Shown here piece by piece: positions 34,797 through 42,316 of a DNA stretch of 64,000 bases. Position 1 is the first letter of the stretch; every line of letters begins with the position of its first letter. Both the position numbers and the translations under genes were made by a program. Below the pieces are notes generated by a model. It made no database searches and was not told where the DNA came from. It saw nothing but the letters and a program-made list of their open reading frames with translations. Location: contig JADLAK010000104.1 of assembly GCA_020848275.1 (NCBI GenBank), forward strand, positions 35,516 through 99,515, given 5' to 3'. This stretch comes from Planctomycetota bacterium (GTDB lineage: Bacteria; Planctomycetota; UBA8742; UBA2392).

Positions 34797-35279
34797 TTAC
34801 TTGCCGAACAGCTCAACGTTGCACCACGCGCCATCCGCCAGCTTGCTGTAGCGGATTTCAACGCCGGATACCTTGCGCGTGTTGCCCGTCGGCAGGTCAA
34901 CCACGAGGCTGCGCGTGCCTTCGGTGAAGAAGTGGTTGATGCTCGGGCTGAACTTGTCGCCGTCCTCAAACGAGATGACGACGCCGAGCATTTCAAGGTC
35001 GCTGCCCTGCGTGACAAGCTGCAACGAAGTGAAAATCTTCTCGCTGGTGGTGGAGATGCTTCCCGACTGGCTGCCGTCGGCCGCGAGGTAAACATGGCCG
35101 AGGTTTTCCCACTGCGCCATCTGGTCAATTACAGGATGGCCGTGGTGACGATGATGCCTGTAATGATGGCCGTGATGGCCGTGGCCACGGTGTCGCACCG
35201 GGCCCGCATGGCCATGGATGTGACAGCCACCCAATGTCATGGCCGCAAAAGCGAACGTAGCAATGAGTAAATTCTTCAT
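34797..35279 (-). CDS. Histidine-rich array-domain lipoprotein 5
   Basis: 160 residues; GGGAGG before the ATG. Lipobox in TLGGC, then a strongly histidine-rich segment of about 30 residues (HGHHGHHYRHHRHHGHP) that could bind Zn, Ni or Cu. The C-terminal array domain is a variant: WENLGHVYLAADGSQSGSIS, LEMLGVVISFEDGDKFSPSI, LVVDLPTGNTRKVSGVEIRY and CNVELFGK. The DxDxI start is replaced by a Ser/Gly-rich stretch. Confidence 0.82.
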   Translation of the reverse strand: MKNLLIATFAFAAMTLGGCHIHGHAGPVRHRGHGHHGHHYRHHRHHGHPVIDQMAQWENLGHVYLAADGSQSGSISTTSEKIFTSLQLVTQGSDLEMLGVVISFEDGDKFSPSINHFFTEGTRSLVVDLPTGNTRKVSGVEIRYSKLADGAWCNVELFGK

Positions 35280-35559
35280 GACTTCCTCCCTGGGCCGGGC
35301 CGCCGGTCAGCGCCGCACGCGGAAACGATGGCCCGCATGGCGGCGTCTATTCGTGATTGTCGGTAGGCGGCCAGGCTCCCGGATAATGCCCCGAGCCCGG
35401 CATGGAATGCATCTCTGCTGCTATCAAGGGTACTTGTTTGCGCGCGGATTTCGCGCATTTTTCGCGGCAAAATCCGCGCGATTGCACATGCATCGGCGCG
35501 GAGCTGGATGTGATCCAATCAATCCAACTCCGCGCCTTGGGCAACTCCTCCTCAATTAA
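35280..35559. other. 280-bp intergenic region with two stem-loops
   Basis: There is no credible gene here. CGCGCGGATTT (35441-35451) pairs perfectly with AAATCCGCGCG (35470-35480). GGCGCGGAG (35495-35503) pairs with CTCCGCGCC (35528-35536). The second lies close to the stop of the upstream gene and may terminate it. The rest is unremarkable GC-rich spacer that should hold the promoter of the His-rich/lipoprotein 4 pair. Confidence 0.6.
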
Positions 35560-36000
35560 TTACCGCGCCCACAATTCAACGGTGGCGCGGCCGTGGCGAT
35601 TGGTGTTGCGGAAGCTGAAGTCGACCTTCTGGATCGCGCGACGGCGTCCCGGCAGGTCGATGCTGCGGCTGCGCTGGCCGGCCTCGAAGTAACGCCTGAG
35701 TTCCGGCGAGAACGTTTCGCCGTTGGCGAACGTCACTACGACGTCGTACAGCTCGATGTCCGCGTCTTCAACCTTGATCATCATGCTGGAGAAGCGGCCT
35801 TCGCTTCTGCCGACATAGATGGTGTCGCGGTCCGAACGGCGTCTGCTTCCGTCCACGCGTGTTTCGCCAAGCTTTTCCCACCCAATGATGATGTCAATGG
35901 CGGGATTTACCGCCGTTGGCTTGTCTTGGGCGATCGCCGGTACAGCACTGCCGATAAGCAGGGCGCCGCTCAGCAAGCCCAATGTGATGAGTGATTTCAT
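35560..36000 (-). CDS. Secreted array-domain protein 6
   Basis: 146 residues with a Sec signal peptide ending around AVPAIAQ (no lipobox), so it is probably soluble and periplasmic or exported, unlike most neighbours. One domain with all core motifs: WEKLGETRVDGS, SDRDTIYVGRSEGRFSSMMI, IELYDVVVTFANGETFSPEL, RSRSIDLPGRRRAIQKVDFS and ATVELWAR. AAAGGA precedes the ATG. Confidence 0.85.
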   Translation of the reverse strand: MKSLITLGLLSGALLIGSAVPAIAQDKPTAVNPAIDIIIGWEKLGETRVDGSRRRSDRDTIYVGRSEGRFSSMMIKVEDADIELYDVVVTFANGETFSPELRRYFEAGQRSRSIDLPGRRRAIQKVDFSFRNTNRHGRATVELWAR

Positions 36001-36170
36001 GGTTCATTGTCCTTTGCCTGTGCTGACCCGAAAAACGACAGACCCGGCGCCGTGTGGCGGAGAAACATTGCGCTGGGTCGGATGAAAGGTCATGCGAGGC
36101 TCTTTTCTGCTGCCCCGCCCGGTCAAAGATGTGCGTCGCTGCCGCTTAAAGCGTACCCCATGATGCCACG

Positions 36171-36644
36171 CTACTTGGCCCACAGCTCAACTTCCGCGCG
36201 ACCGCCGCCCGGCGTGTTTTTGTACCAGAACTCCACCTTCTGGATCACACGCTCGCCGCCGGGAAGGTCGATCGAGTGCGTACGAGAGCCCTCTGCAAAG
36301 AAGTAGCGCACGCGCGGGTAAAACACCTCGCCATCGCCCAGCGTGACCGCAACGTCGTACATGTCGAGGTCGCTCTCCGTCACCTTGATGATGATGCGCG
36401 AGAACCGCCCCTGCAGGAACGTCACGTAAATCGTGTCGTGGTCAAGGCCCGCGCCATAGTCGACGGTGCGGGTGCCGATCTTGTCGTAGCCGCGTTCCTC
36501 GAGACTATCGTCGTCCTCGCCGCCGCCGACTCTTACGCGCGCCGCGGGTTCGTCATCGTTGTCGCGGAATTCAACAGCGCAACTCGACGCAAAAGCGCCG
36601 GTAATGAGCAGGGCCACCAGGAATAAGGGTATTCGCCAGAACAT
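36171..36644 (-). CDS. Array-domain lipoprotein 7
   Basis: 157 residues; GGAGG 7 bases before the ATG. Lipobox-like cysteine in GAFASSC, an acidic linker (GGGEDDDSLEE), then one domain: YDKIGTRTVDYGAGLDHDTI, GRFSRIIIKVTESDLDMYDV, THSIDLPGGERVIQKVEFWY and AEVELWAK. The N-terminus (MFWRIPLFLVALLITGAF) resembles lipoprotein 2, suggesting a direct duplication between them. Confidence 0.85.
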   Translation of the reverse strand: MFWRIPLFLVALLITGAFASSCAVEFRDNDDEPAARVRVGGGEDDDSLEERGYDKIGTRTVDYGAGLDHDTIYVTFLQGRFSRIIIKVTESDLDMYDVAVTLGDGEVFYPRVRYFFAEGSRTHSIDLPGGERVIQKVEFWYKNTPGGGRAEVELWAK

Positions 36645-36726
36645 GGGTCGTCCTCCATCGCGCCCCAGCCCGGCTAGTGCTGACTGCGGTTATTGTAACT
36701 TGGGGCGCACGCAAAACGGCCAAATA

Positions 36727-36756
36727 AAACCCGGGACGCTTGCGCGTCCCGGGTTT
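36727..36756 (-). terminator. Rho-independent terminator of the nine-domain gene
   Basis: AAACCCGGGACGC (36727-36739), 4-base loop, GCGTCCCGGGTTT (36744-36756). On the minus strand the stem ends in GGGTTTTATTTG, a proper T-tract, 19 bases after the stop codon. Confidence 0.85.
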
Positions 36757-36774
36757 GGTGAACATGCTCTCAGG

Positions 36775-39700
36775 CTATTTTTTTCCGTAGACATTGACCA
36801 CCGCGCGGCCTTCACGCGCGTTGGTGCTCTTGTACTTGAACTCGATCTTCTTGATGTTGCGTGCACGTCCCGGCAGGTCGATGTCCCGGGTGCGCGTATT
36901 GTCCTTGAACTTCAGGCGCGTGTCGGGCGAATGCGGATCGCCGTTGGAGAACGTGACCTTGAGGTCATACAGCTCGATGTCGCCCTCCTCGACCTCCACG
37001 CGGATGGCTGAGAACTTGCCCTGGTCTGCGCCGATATCCAGCGTGTCCTTGTCGGCGCGGAAGTTCACCGTGCGTGTTCCCAGGAACACCCATCCTTCGT
37101 AGCGGTCCTTGGGTTCCTTCACGGTCGGCGTGGCGGCGGCTTTCTTCCCGTACACGTTTACCGTCGCCCTGCCTTGTCGCAGGTTCGGGCTCTTGTACTT
37201 GAAGGTGATCTCCTTGATGACCTTGCCGTCGCCGGGGATGGTGATGTCACGCGAGCGGCTATCTTCGTCGAACTTGAAGCGCATGTTCGCGTCGTAGTCG
37301 CGGCCATCGCCCGTCTTGATGACCATGTCGAACATCTCGAGATCAGCGTCCTCGACCTCGATTTTGACGGCGGTGAACAGGCCCGCGTCAGCGCCCACGG
37401 TCAGCGTATCCTTGTCTTTGCTGAAATCCGCCTTGCGCGTGCCAAGGTATTCCCAGCCCGCGAAGCGGGTGCGCACGGGCGGAAGGCGCGGCGGGTCGCG
37501 CGGGGGTGGAGTGGCCGCGGCGGCCTTGCCGTACAGGTTCAGCGTGGCTTTGCCGGTACGCAGCTTGCTCTTGTAGTGGAACTCGACTTCCTTGATCACA
37601 CGGGCGCCGCCGGGCAGGTCGATATCGCGCGAGCGTGAGTTTTCATCGAAGTTGTAGCGTGTGTTCGGCTTGAACGTCTCGCCGTCGCCAAAGGTCACCT
37701 TGATGTTGAACAGCTCAAGGTCGCCGTCCTCAACCTCCAGCTTGATGGCGGTGAACTTGCCCTCGCTTGCGGTTACCTTGATGGTGTCCTTGTCGTTGCC
37801 GAAATCAGCCCGGCGGGCGCCCAGGTGATCCCAGCCGCGATAGCGGCCTGCAACCGGCGGCAGAGGCGGCGGTTCGTGCGGCGGTGGCTCGACGGGCGGC
37901 AGAGCAGGCGGTTCGACGGGCGGCGGCATAGGCCCGGCTGGCGCGGGCTTGCCGTAGAGATTGAGCGTGGCTTTGCCGGTGCGCAGTTTGCTCTTGTGGT
38001 GGAACTCGACTTCCTTGATCACACGAGCGCCGCCGGGCAGGTCGATATCGCGCGAGCGTGAGTTTTCATCGAAGTTGTAGCGTGTGTTCGGCTTGAACGT
38101 CTCGCCGTCGCCAAAGGTCACCTTGATGTTGAACAGCTCAAGGTCGCCATCCTCAACCTCGAGCTTGATGGCGGTGAACTTGCCCTCGCTTGCGGTTACC
38201 TTGATGGTGTCCTTGTCGTTGCCGAAATCAGCCCGGCGCGCCCCCAGGTGGTTCCAGCCGCGATAGCGGCTTGCGACCGGCGGCAGTTCGCGCGGCGGCG
38301 TCACAACCGGAGCCTTGCCCGCCTTGCCGTACAGGTTGACCACCGACTTGTCGCCGCGCACACGGTACGTGCGGTAGTGGAACTCGACCTTGGTGATGAT
38401 GCGGGCGTCACCGGGAAGATCGATGTCGCGCGTGCGTGTGTCGTCGTCAAACATGTACTTTGTGCGCGGCGAGAACTTTTCGCCGTCGCCGAAAGTCACG
38501 ATCATATCGAACAGTTCAAGCTCATTGTCCTCAACCTCGAGGCGAATGCTGGTGAAGTAACCCTCGCGGGCACCCACAGAAATCGTGTCTTTGTCTTTCT
38601 TGTGGTCGGCCGTACGCGACCCGAGATGTTCCCACCCGCGATAGCGGTCCTTCACGTCGGGCAGGCGTGGCGGATCGCGAGGCGGCGGCGTAACAATAAC
38701 CGGCGCGCGGCCGGGTTTGCCGTAGAGGTTCACAATCGCCTTGCCGCTGCCGCGGCGGTCTGTCTTGTAGTGGAATTCGACCTTGCTGATGATGCGGGCA
38801 TCGCCGGGCAGGTCAATGTCGCGCGAGCGGGTGTTCTTGTCGAAGTCGTAGCGTGTGTTGGGCGAGTGCGACTTGCCGTCGCCAAAGGTGATCTTGATGT
38901 TGAACAGCTCAAGGTCCGCGTCTTCAACTTCGATCTTGATCGCGCTGAAGTAACCCTCGCGCGCACCGACGGTGATGGTGTCCTTGTCGTTGCGGAAGTC
39001 CGCCGTGCGCGAACCCAGGTGATCCCAGCCGCGATAACGCGCCTGCACCGGCGGCAGGACTTCGCGCGGCGGCGCCGCGGGCGGAACGCCCGGTCGGCCG
39101 TAGAGGTTGACTGTCGCCATGCCGCTGCGCACGTTGCTGCTGCGGTACTTGAACTGCACCTCGCGGATGCGGCGTGCGTCGCCTGGCAAGTCGATGCTGC
39201 CGGTGCGGGTGTCTTCGCGGAAATTCAGCGTAACGCGCGGCGAATAGCTCTGGTTGTCGGTGAAGATCACCTTCACCTGGTACATCTCAAGGTCGCCGTC
39301 CTCGACTTCGATCTGGATCGCGCGGAAATAACCCTCGCGCGCGCCAACCTCGATGGTGTCGCGCTCGGAGCTGAAGCTGGCCGACCGCGAACCCAGGAAA
39401 TCCCAACCCGGGTAACGGCGCTCGACGGGTGGCAAAACGCGCGGCGGCGGCGTGACCACGACGACTTCGCGGCGGCCGTACAGGTTGACCGTCGCGCGGC
39501 CGGTGCGGACATTGTTGCTGCGGTAACGGAAACGTACTTCGTCGATGATGCGCGCGTCGCCGGGCAGGTCGATGCTGCCGGTCCGCGAGCCCTCGTTGAA
39601 CTCCATGCGCACGGTGGGGGAATAGCTGCCGCCGCCGCCGAAGTTGATGTCGACGTCGTACATGCTCAAGTCGCCGTCCTCGACCTCGATCAGGATCGCG

Positions 39701-40338
39701 GTAAAGCGGCCCTCATCGGATCCAACGCTGATGGAGTCGCGCTCGGCGCTGAAGCTCGCCTGGCGCGTGCCGAGATACTCCCAGCCGCGATAACGTTCAC
39801 TGACATGAGGCAGCACCACGCGCGGCGGCGGCTCGAATTCGCGTTCCGGCTTGGCCCACAGCTCGACGATGGCGTCGGGGTGATAACCGAGTTGCGTATA
39901 GCGGAACTCGACGCGGCGGATAACCCGCGCGTCGCCGGGCAGGTCGATGCTGCGGCTGCCGGTGTTTTCGTTGAACACCGCGCGCAGGTTCGGTTCAAAC
40001 GTATCGCCGTCGCCGAATACCACGACCATGTCGTTCAGTTCGATATCGCCTTGCTCGACACGCAACATGATGCGCGTGAAGCGGCCTTCGCGCGCGCCAA
40101 CGGAGATGTAGTCGCTATCTTCGGCGCCGTCGAGCAGGTCCACGCGCCGCTGGCCAAGCTTCGTCCAGCCCATCACGCTTTCCATGCGGTTGCTGCGCCG
40201 CGGCGGGTCGTCGCGGTGCGGCGGCGGTTCAGGTTCGGGTTCCGGCTGGTTTCGTTCGACGACGACGACGGTGCAGCTTGTTGCCAGCCCAAATACCAGC
40301 ACGGCGAACAAATACGCCAAACGGCGATAGTGGGTCAT
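36775..40338 (-). CDS. Giant nine-domain secreted array protein
   Basis: 1187 residues; AGGAG before the ATG. N-terminal hydrophobic signal with a lipobox-like ATSC (residues about 19-23), a proline/acid linker, then nine tandem copies of the array domain of about 110-115 residues. Each begins RYRGWxxLGxRxADF..DKDTI.V.A.EG.F and ends ATVNLYGK, and they are separated by proline-rich linkers (TPPPRDPPRLP, VEPPALPPVEPPPHEPPPLP). Copies 6 and 7 are almost identical, with a 423-base DNA period (37524-37862 and 37947-38285). Copy 1 is the most divergent (WTKLGQRRVDLL, ends VELWAK like the single-domain lipoproteins). The design suggests an extended beads-on-a-string surface or periplasmic fibre. 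Function unknown. Confidence 0.88.
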   Translation of the reverse strand: MTHYRRLAYLFAVLVFGLATSCTVVVVERNQPEPEPEPPPHRDDPPRRSNRMESVMGWTKLGQRRVDLLDGAEDSDYISVGAREGRFTRIMLRVEQGDIELNDMVVVFGDGDTFEPNLRAVFNENTGSRSIDLPGDARVIRRVEFRYTQLGYHPDAIVELWAKPEREFEPPPRVVLPHVSERYRGWEYLGTRQASFSAERDSISVGSDEGRFTAILIEVEDGDLSMYDVDINFGGGGSYSPTVRMEFNEGSRTGSIDLPGDARIIDEVRFRYRSNNVRTGRATVNLYGRREVVVVTPPPRVLPPVERRYPGWDFLGSRSASFSSERDTIEVGAREGYFRAIQIEVEDGDLEMYQVKVIFTDNQSYSPRVTLNFREDTRTGSIDLPGDARRIREVQFKYRSSNVRSGMATVNLYGRPGVPPAAPPREVLPPVQARYRGWDHLGSRTADFRNDKDTITVGAREGYFSAIKIEVEDADLELFNIKITFGDGKSHSPNTRYDFDKNTRSRDIDLPGDARIISKVEFHYKTDRRGSGKAIVNLYGKPGRAPVIVTPPPRDPPRLPDVKDRYRGWEHLGSRTADHKKDKDTISVGAREGYFTSIRLEVEDNELELFDMIVTFGDGEKFSPRTKYMFDDDTRTRDIDLPGDARIITKVEFHYRTYRVRGDKSVVNLYGKAGKAPVVTPPRELPPVASRYRGWNHLGARRADFGNDKDTIKVTASEGKFTAIKLEVEDGDLELFNIKVTFGDGETFKPNTRYNFDENSRSRDIDLPGGARVIKEVEFHHKSKLRTGKATLNLYGKPAPAGPMPPPVEPPALPPVEPPPHEPPPLPPVAGRYRGWDHLGARRADFGNDKDTIKVTASEGKFTAIKLEVEDGDLELFNIKVTFGDGETFKPNTRYNFDENSRSRDIDLPGGARVIKEVEFHYKSKLRTGKATLNLYGKAAAATPPPRDPPRLPPVRTRFAGWEYLGTRKADFSKDKDTLTVGADAGLFTAVKIEVEDADLEMFDMVIKTGDGRDYDANMRFKFDEDSRSRDITIPGDGKVIKEITFKYKSPNLRQGRATVNVYGKKAAATPTVKEPKDRYEGWVFLGTRTVNFRADKDTLDIGADQGKFSAIRVEVEEGDIELYDLKVTFSNGDPHSPDTRLKFKDNTRTRDIDLPGRARNIKKIEFKYKSTNAREGRAVVNVYGKK
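37524..37862. repeat. Near-identical internal domain repeat, unit A
   Basis: Encodes domain 7 of the giant protein. It matches 37947-38285 with roughly eight differences over about 285 bases by eye, several of them silent. This is far closer than any other pair in the protein. Confidence 0.8.
37947..38285. repeat. Near-identical internal domain repeat, unit B
   Basis: Encodes domain 6 of the giant protein. Offset from unit A by exactly 423 bases. The linker after domain 6 (about 20 residues of P/E/H) is longer than the other linkers. Confidence 0.8.
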
Positions 40339-40468
40339 GTTCGATCGGCTCCTGTGTGCCCCGGTTCATGAATACAGCGTCAATGATTCTGTTGCAGTCT
40401 ATTGGCGACAACGGGCGGCACAACCGCCGCCCGCTGCCAGAAAACTTGCGCCCGTTATGGGTCGAGGC

Positions 40469-41641
40469 CTACTTCTTGCCGTACAGATTGACGGTCGCCT
40501 TGCCCTCTGCGCCCTTGGTGCTCTTGTACTTGAACTCGATCTTCTTGATCACACGCGCCTTGCCCGGCAGGTCGATGTCGCGCGTGCGCGTGTCGTCTTT
40601 GAAATGCAGGCGGACGTCGGGCGAGTGCGTATCGCCGTTCCCGAAGGTGACCTTGATGTCGTAAAACTCGAGTTCGCCGTTTTCGACCTCAACCTTGATG
40701 CTGGTAAACGCTCCCTCGTCGCCGCCGACCTCGATGGTGTCCTTGTCGCCGCCAAAGTTGACCTGGCGCGAGCCGAGGTGCTTCCAGCCGCTGAAGCGGT
40801 CTTTGACGTCCTTGAGTGTGTTGTTAGCGCCGCCCTTGGCGGACTTGCCCCAGAGCTTAACCGTGCTCTTGCCTTTGAAATCTCGCTTGGACTTGTACCA
40901 GAATTCGACGAGCTTCAGGTAACGCGCCTCGCCGGGCAGGTCGATCTGGCGCGAGCGCGAGTTTTCCTTGAACTCGTGGCGCACGTCGGGCGAGAACTTC
41001 TCGTCGTTGCCGAAGGTGACCTTGATGTTGTACATCTCAAGGTCGCTGCTTTCGACCTCGATGATGATGCTGGTGAACGTCCCGTCCTTCTTGTCGACGT
41101 CGATCATGTCGTGGTCGATGTCGAGGGGAATGTCGCGCTTGCCGATCAGCTCGTAACCGGGGAACTTGTCGCCGGCGATCTCCGTGCCGCCCTTGCCCGG
41201 CTTGCCAAACAGGTTGACCTTGGCCTTGCCCTTAAGGCCCTTGCTTTCGTACTTGAACTCGACCTTCTTGATGAAGCGCGCCTCGCCGGTAAGGTCGATG
41301 GTGCGCGAACGCGTGTCGTCTTTGAACGTCAGACGCGTGTCCGGCGATTGCGTCGTGCCGTCGCCAAAGGTGATCTTGATTCCGTGCATCTCGAGGTTGC
41401 CTTCTTCGACCTCGATCAGGATGCCGACGAAGCGGCCTTCCTTGGCCGTTACCTCGATAGTGTCGTGGTCGGCGGCGTAATCCACCTGGCGACTGCCGAG
41501 GTATTCGTAGCCATCGAAGCGGTTCTCAATTTTCCTCTCAATTTTCTCTCGCACTTTTTCGCCGGGACCCGCGCTGACAACACCAGCGGACAAAATCAGC
41601 GCCACAACCGCGAAAATCATCACTAAACCGGGGGATTTCAT
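40469..41641 (-). CDS. Three-domain secreted array protein
   Basis: 390 residues from ATG 41641, with GGAGA 4 bases upstream; the frame is open to 41764 but without a better start. Sec signal peptide (MKSPGLVMIFAVVALILSAG), a charged helix (EKVREKIERKIENRF), then three array domains: GYEYLGSRQVDYAADHDTIE, GYELIGKRDIPLDIDHDMID and GWKHLGSRQVNFGGDKDTIE, ending KAKVNLFGK, KSTVKLWGK and KATVNLYGKK. It is the first gene of the cluster and is divergent from the receiver protein at 41798, so its promoter lies in 41642-41797. Confidence 0.87.
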   Translation of the reverse strand: MKSPGLVMIFAVVALILSAGVVSAGPGEKVREKIERKIENRFDGYEYLGSRQVDYAADHDTIEVTAKEGRFVGILIEVEEGNLEMHGIKITFGDGTTQSPDTRLTFKDDTRSRTIDLTGEARFIKKVEFKYESKGLKGKAKVNLFGKPGKGGTEIAGDKFPGYELIGKRDIPLDIDHDMIDVDKKDGTFTSIIIEVESSDLEMYNIKVTFGNDEKFSPDVRHEFKENSRSRQIDLPGEARYLKLVEFWYKSKRDFKGKSTVKLWGKSAKGGANNTLKDVKDRFSGWKHLGSRQVNFGGDKDTIEVGGDEGAFTSIKVEVENGELEFYDIKVTFGNGDTHSPDVRLHFKDDTRTRDIDLPGKARVIKKIEFKYKSTKGAEGKATVNLYGKK

Positions 41642-41797
41642 CGTCTCTCCTGTCGCCAAAATCGACAATTCGTGACAAACGTTAAGCTGGGGTAATGCAG
41701 CGTTCACCGTGAGGTGTGGAAACTTTGACAAATTTCTCTGGCGCGCCGGCTTGCAAAATGGCAAAAGCCACGCGACTTTCGTCTCAATCGGGCCATT

Positions 41798-42226
41798 ATG
41801 CGTCGCCGCACATCACATTTGAAGCGCGCGTTACTTATAGCCCATAACTTTCAGGCTTCAATGCTGTGCAAGCGCCTTTCCGATGGCGCCGACCTGCTTT
41901 GCCGCAGTGTCGCGACTGTCGAAGAGGCGGAAGCCGTGATGGAGAACAAACCGCCGCATGTGGTGATCATGGACTTCAAGATCGGCGGCGAAGGCGGCGC
42001 TAAATACGTGAACTGGCTGCTGGCGGCGACCACGCCGCGGCGTATCCCGGTGATCCTGATTGTCGATGAGGCCAACGCCTGGCAGGTTGCCAATCACGAG
42101 GACAAGGGCGTTTACGGCGTTCTGGTGAGCCCGTTTCGCATGACCGACCTGTGCGCCATGGCCAAAAACGCCGCCGCCGCCGGCGAACGCACCTCCAGCA
42201 GCGGCAGCTTCAACCCCGTGGGTTAG
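41798..42226 (+). CDS. CheY-like receiver domain protein
   Basis: 142 residues. Single receiver-like domain: the phospho-acceptor region HVVIMDFKIGGEGGAKYV keeps the aspartate, and VYGVLVSPFRMTDL replaces the usual K-P-F with S-P-F, so the conserved lysine is missing. The N-terminal acidic pair is also weak (ALLIAHNFQASMLC). It is therefore either an atypical or an inactive receiver. No output domain. It sits alone between the divergent array cluster and the carboxyltransferase. Confidence 0.75.
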   Translation: MRRRTSHLKRALLIAHNFQASMLCKRLSDGADLLCRSVATVEEAEAVMENKPPHVVIMDFKIGGEGGAKYVNWLLAATTPRRIPVILIVDEANAWQVANHEDKGVYGVLVSPFRMTDLCAMAKNAAAAGERTSSSGSFNPVG

Positions 42227-42316
42227 ACGTCGATCCGGCTTGCCATGGCCTTGCCGAGTCAGGGCCGGGCCATGCGCAAAGGTAGGGACTTGCCGGAATG
42301 GGCCCTGCATCGTCAG

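Noticed and set aside
33357..35270. 637-residue plus-strand ORF
   Set aside because: Antisense across three array-domain genes with clear signal peptides and ribosome sites on the other strand.
38248..40371. 707-residue plus-strand ORF
   Set aside because: Exactly antisense to the nine-domain array gene; its repeats are the mirror of that gene's codon bias.
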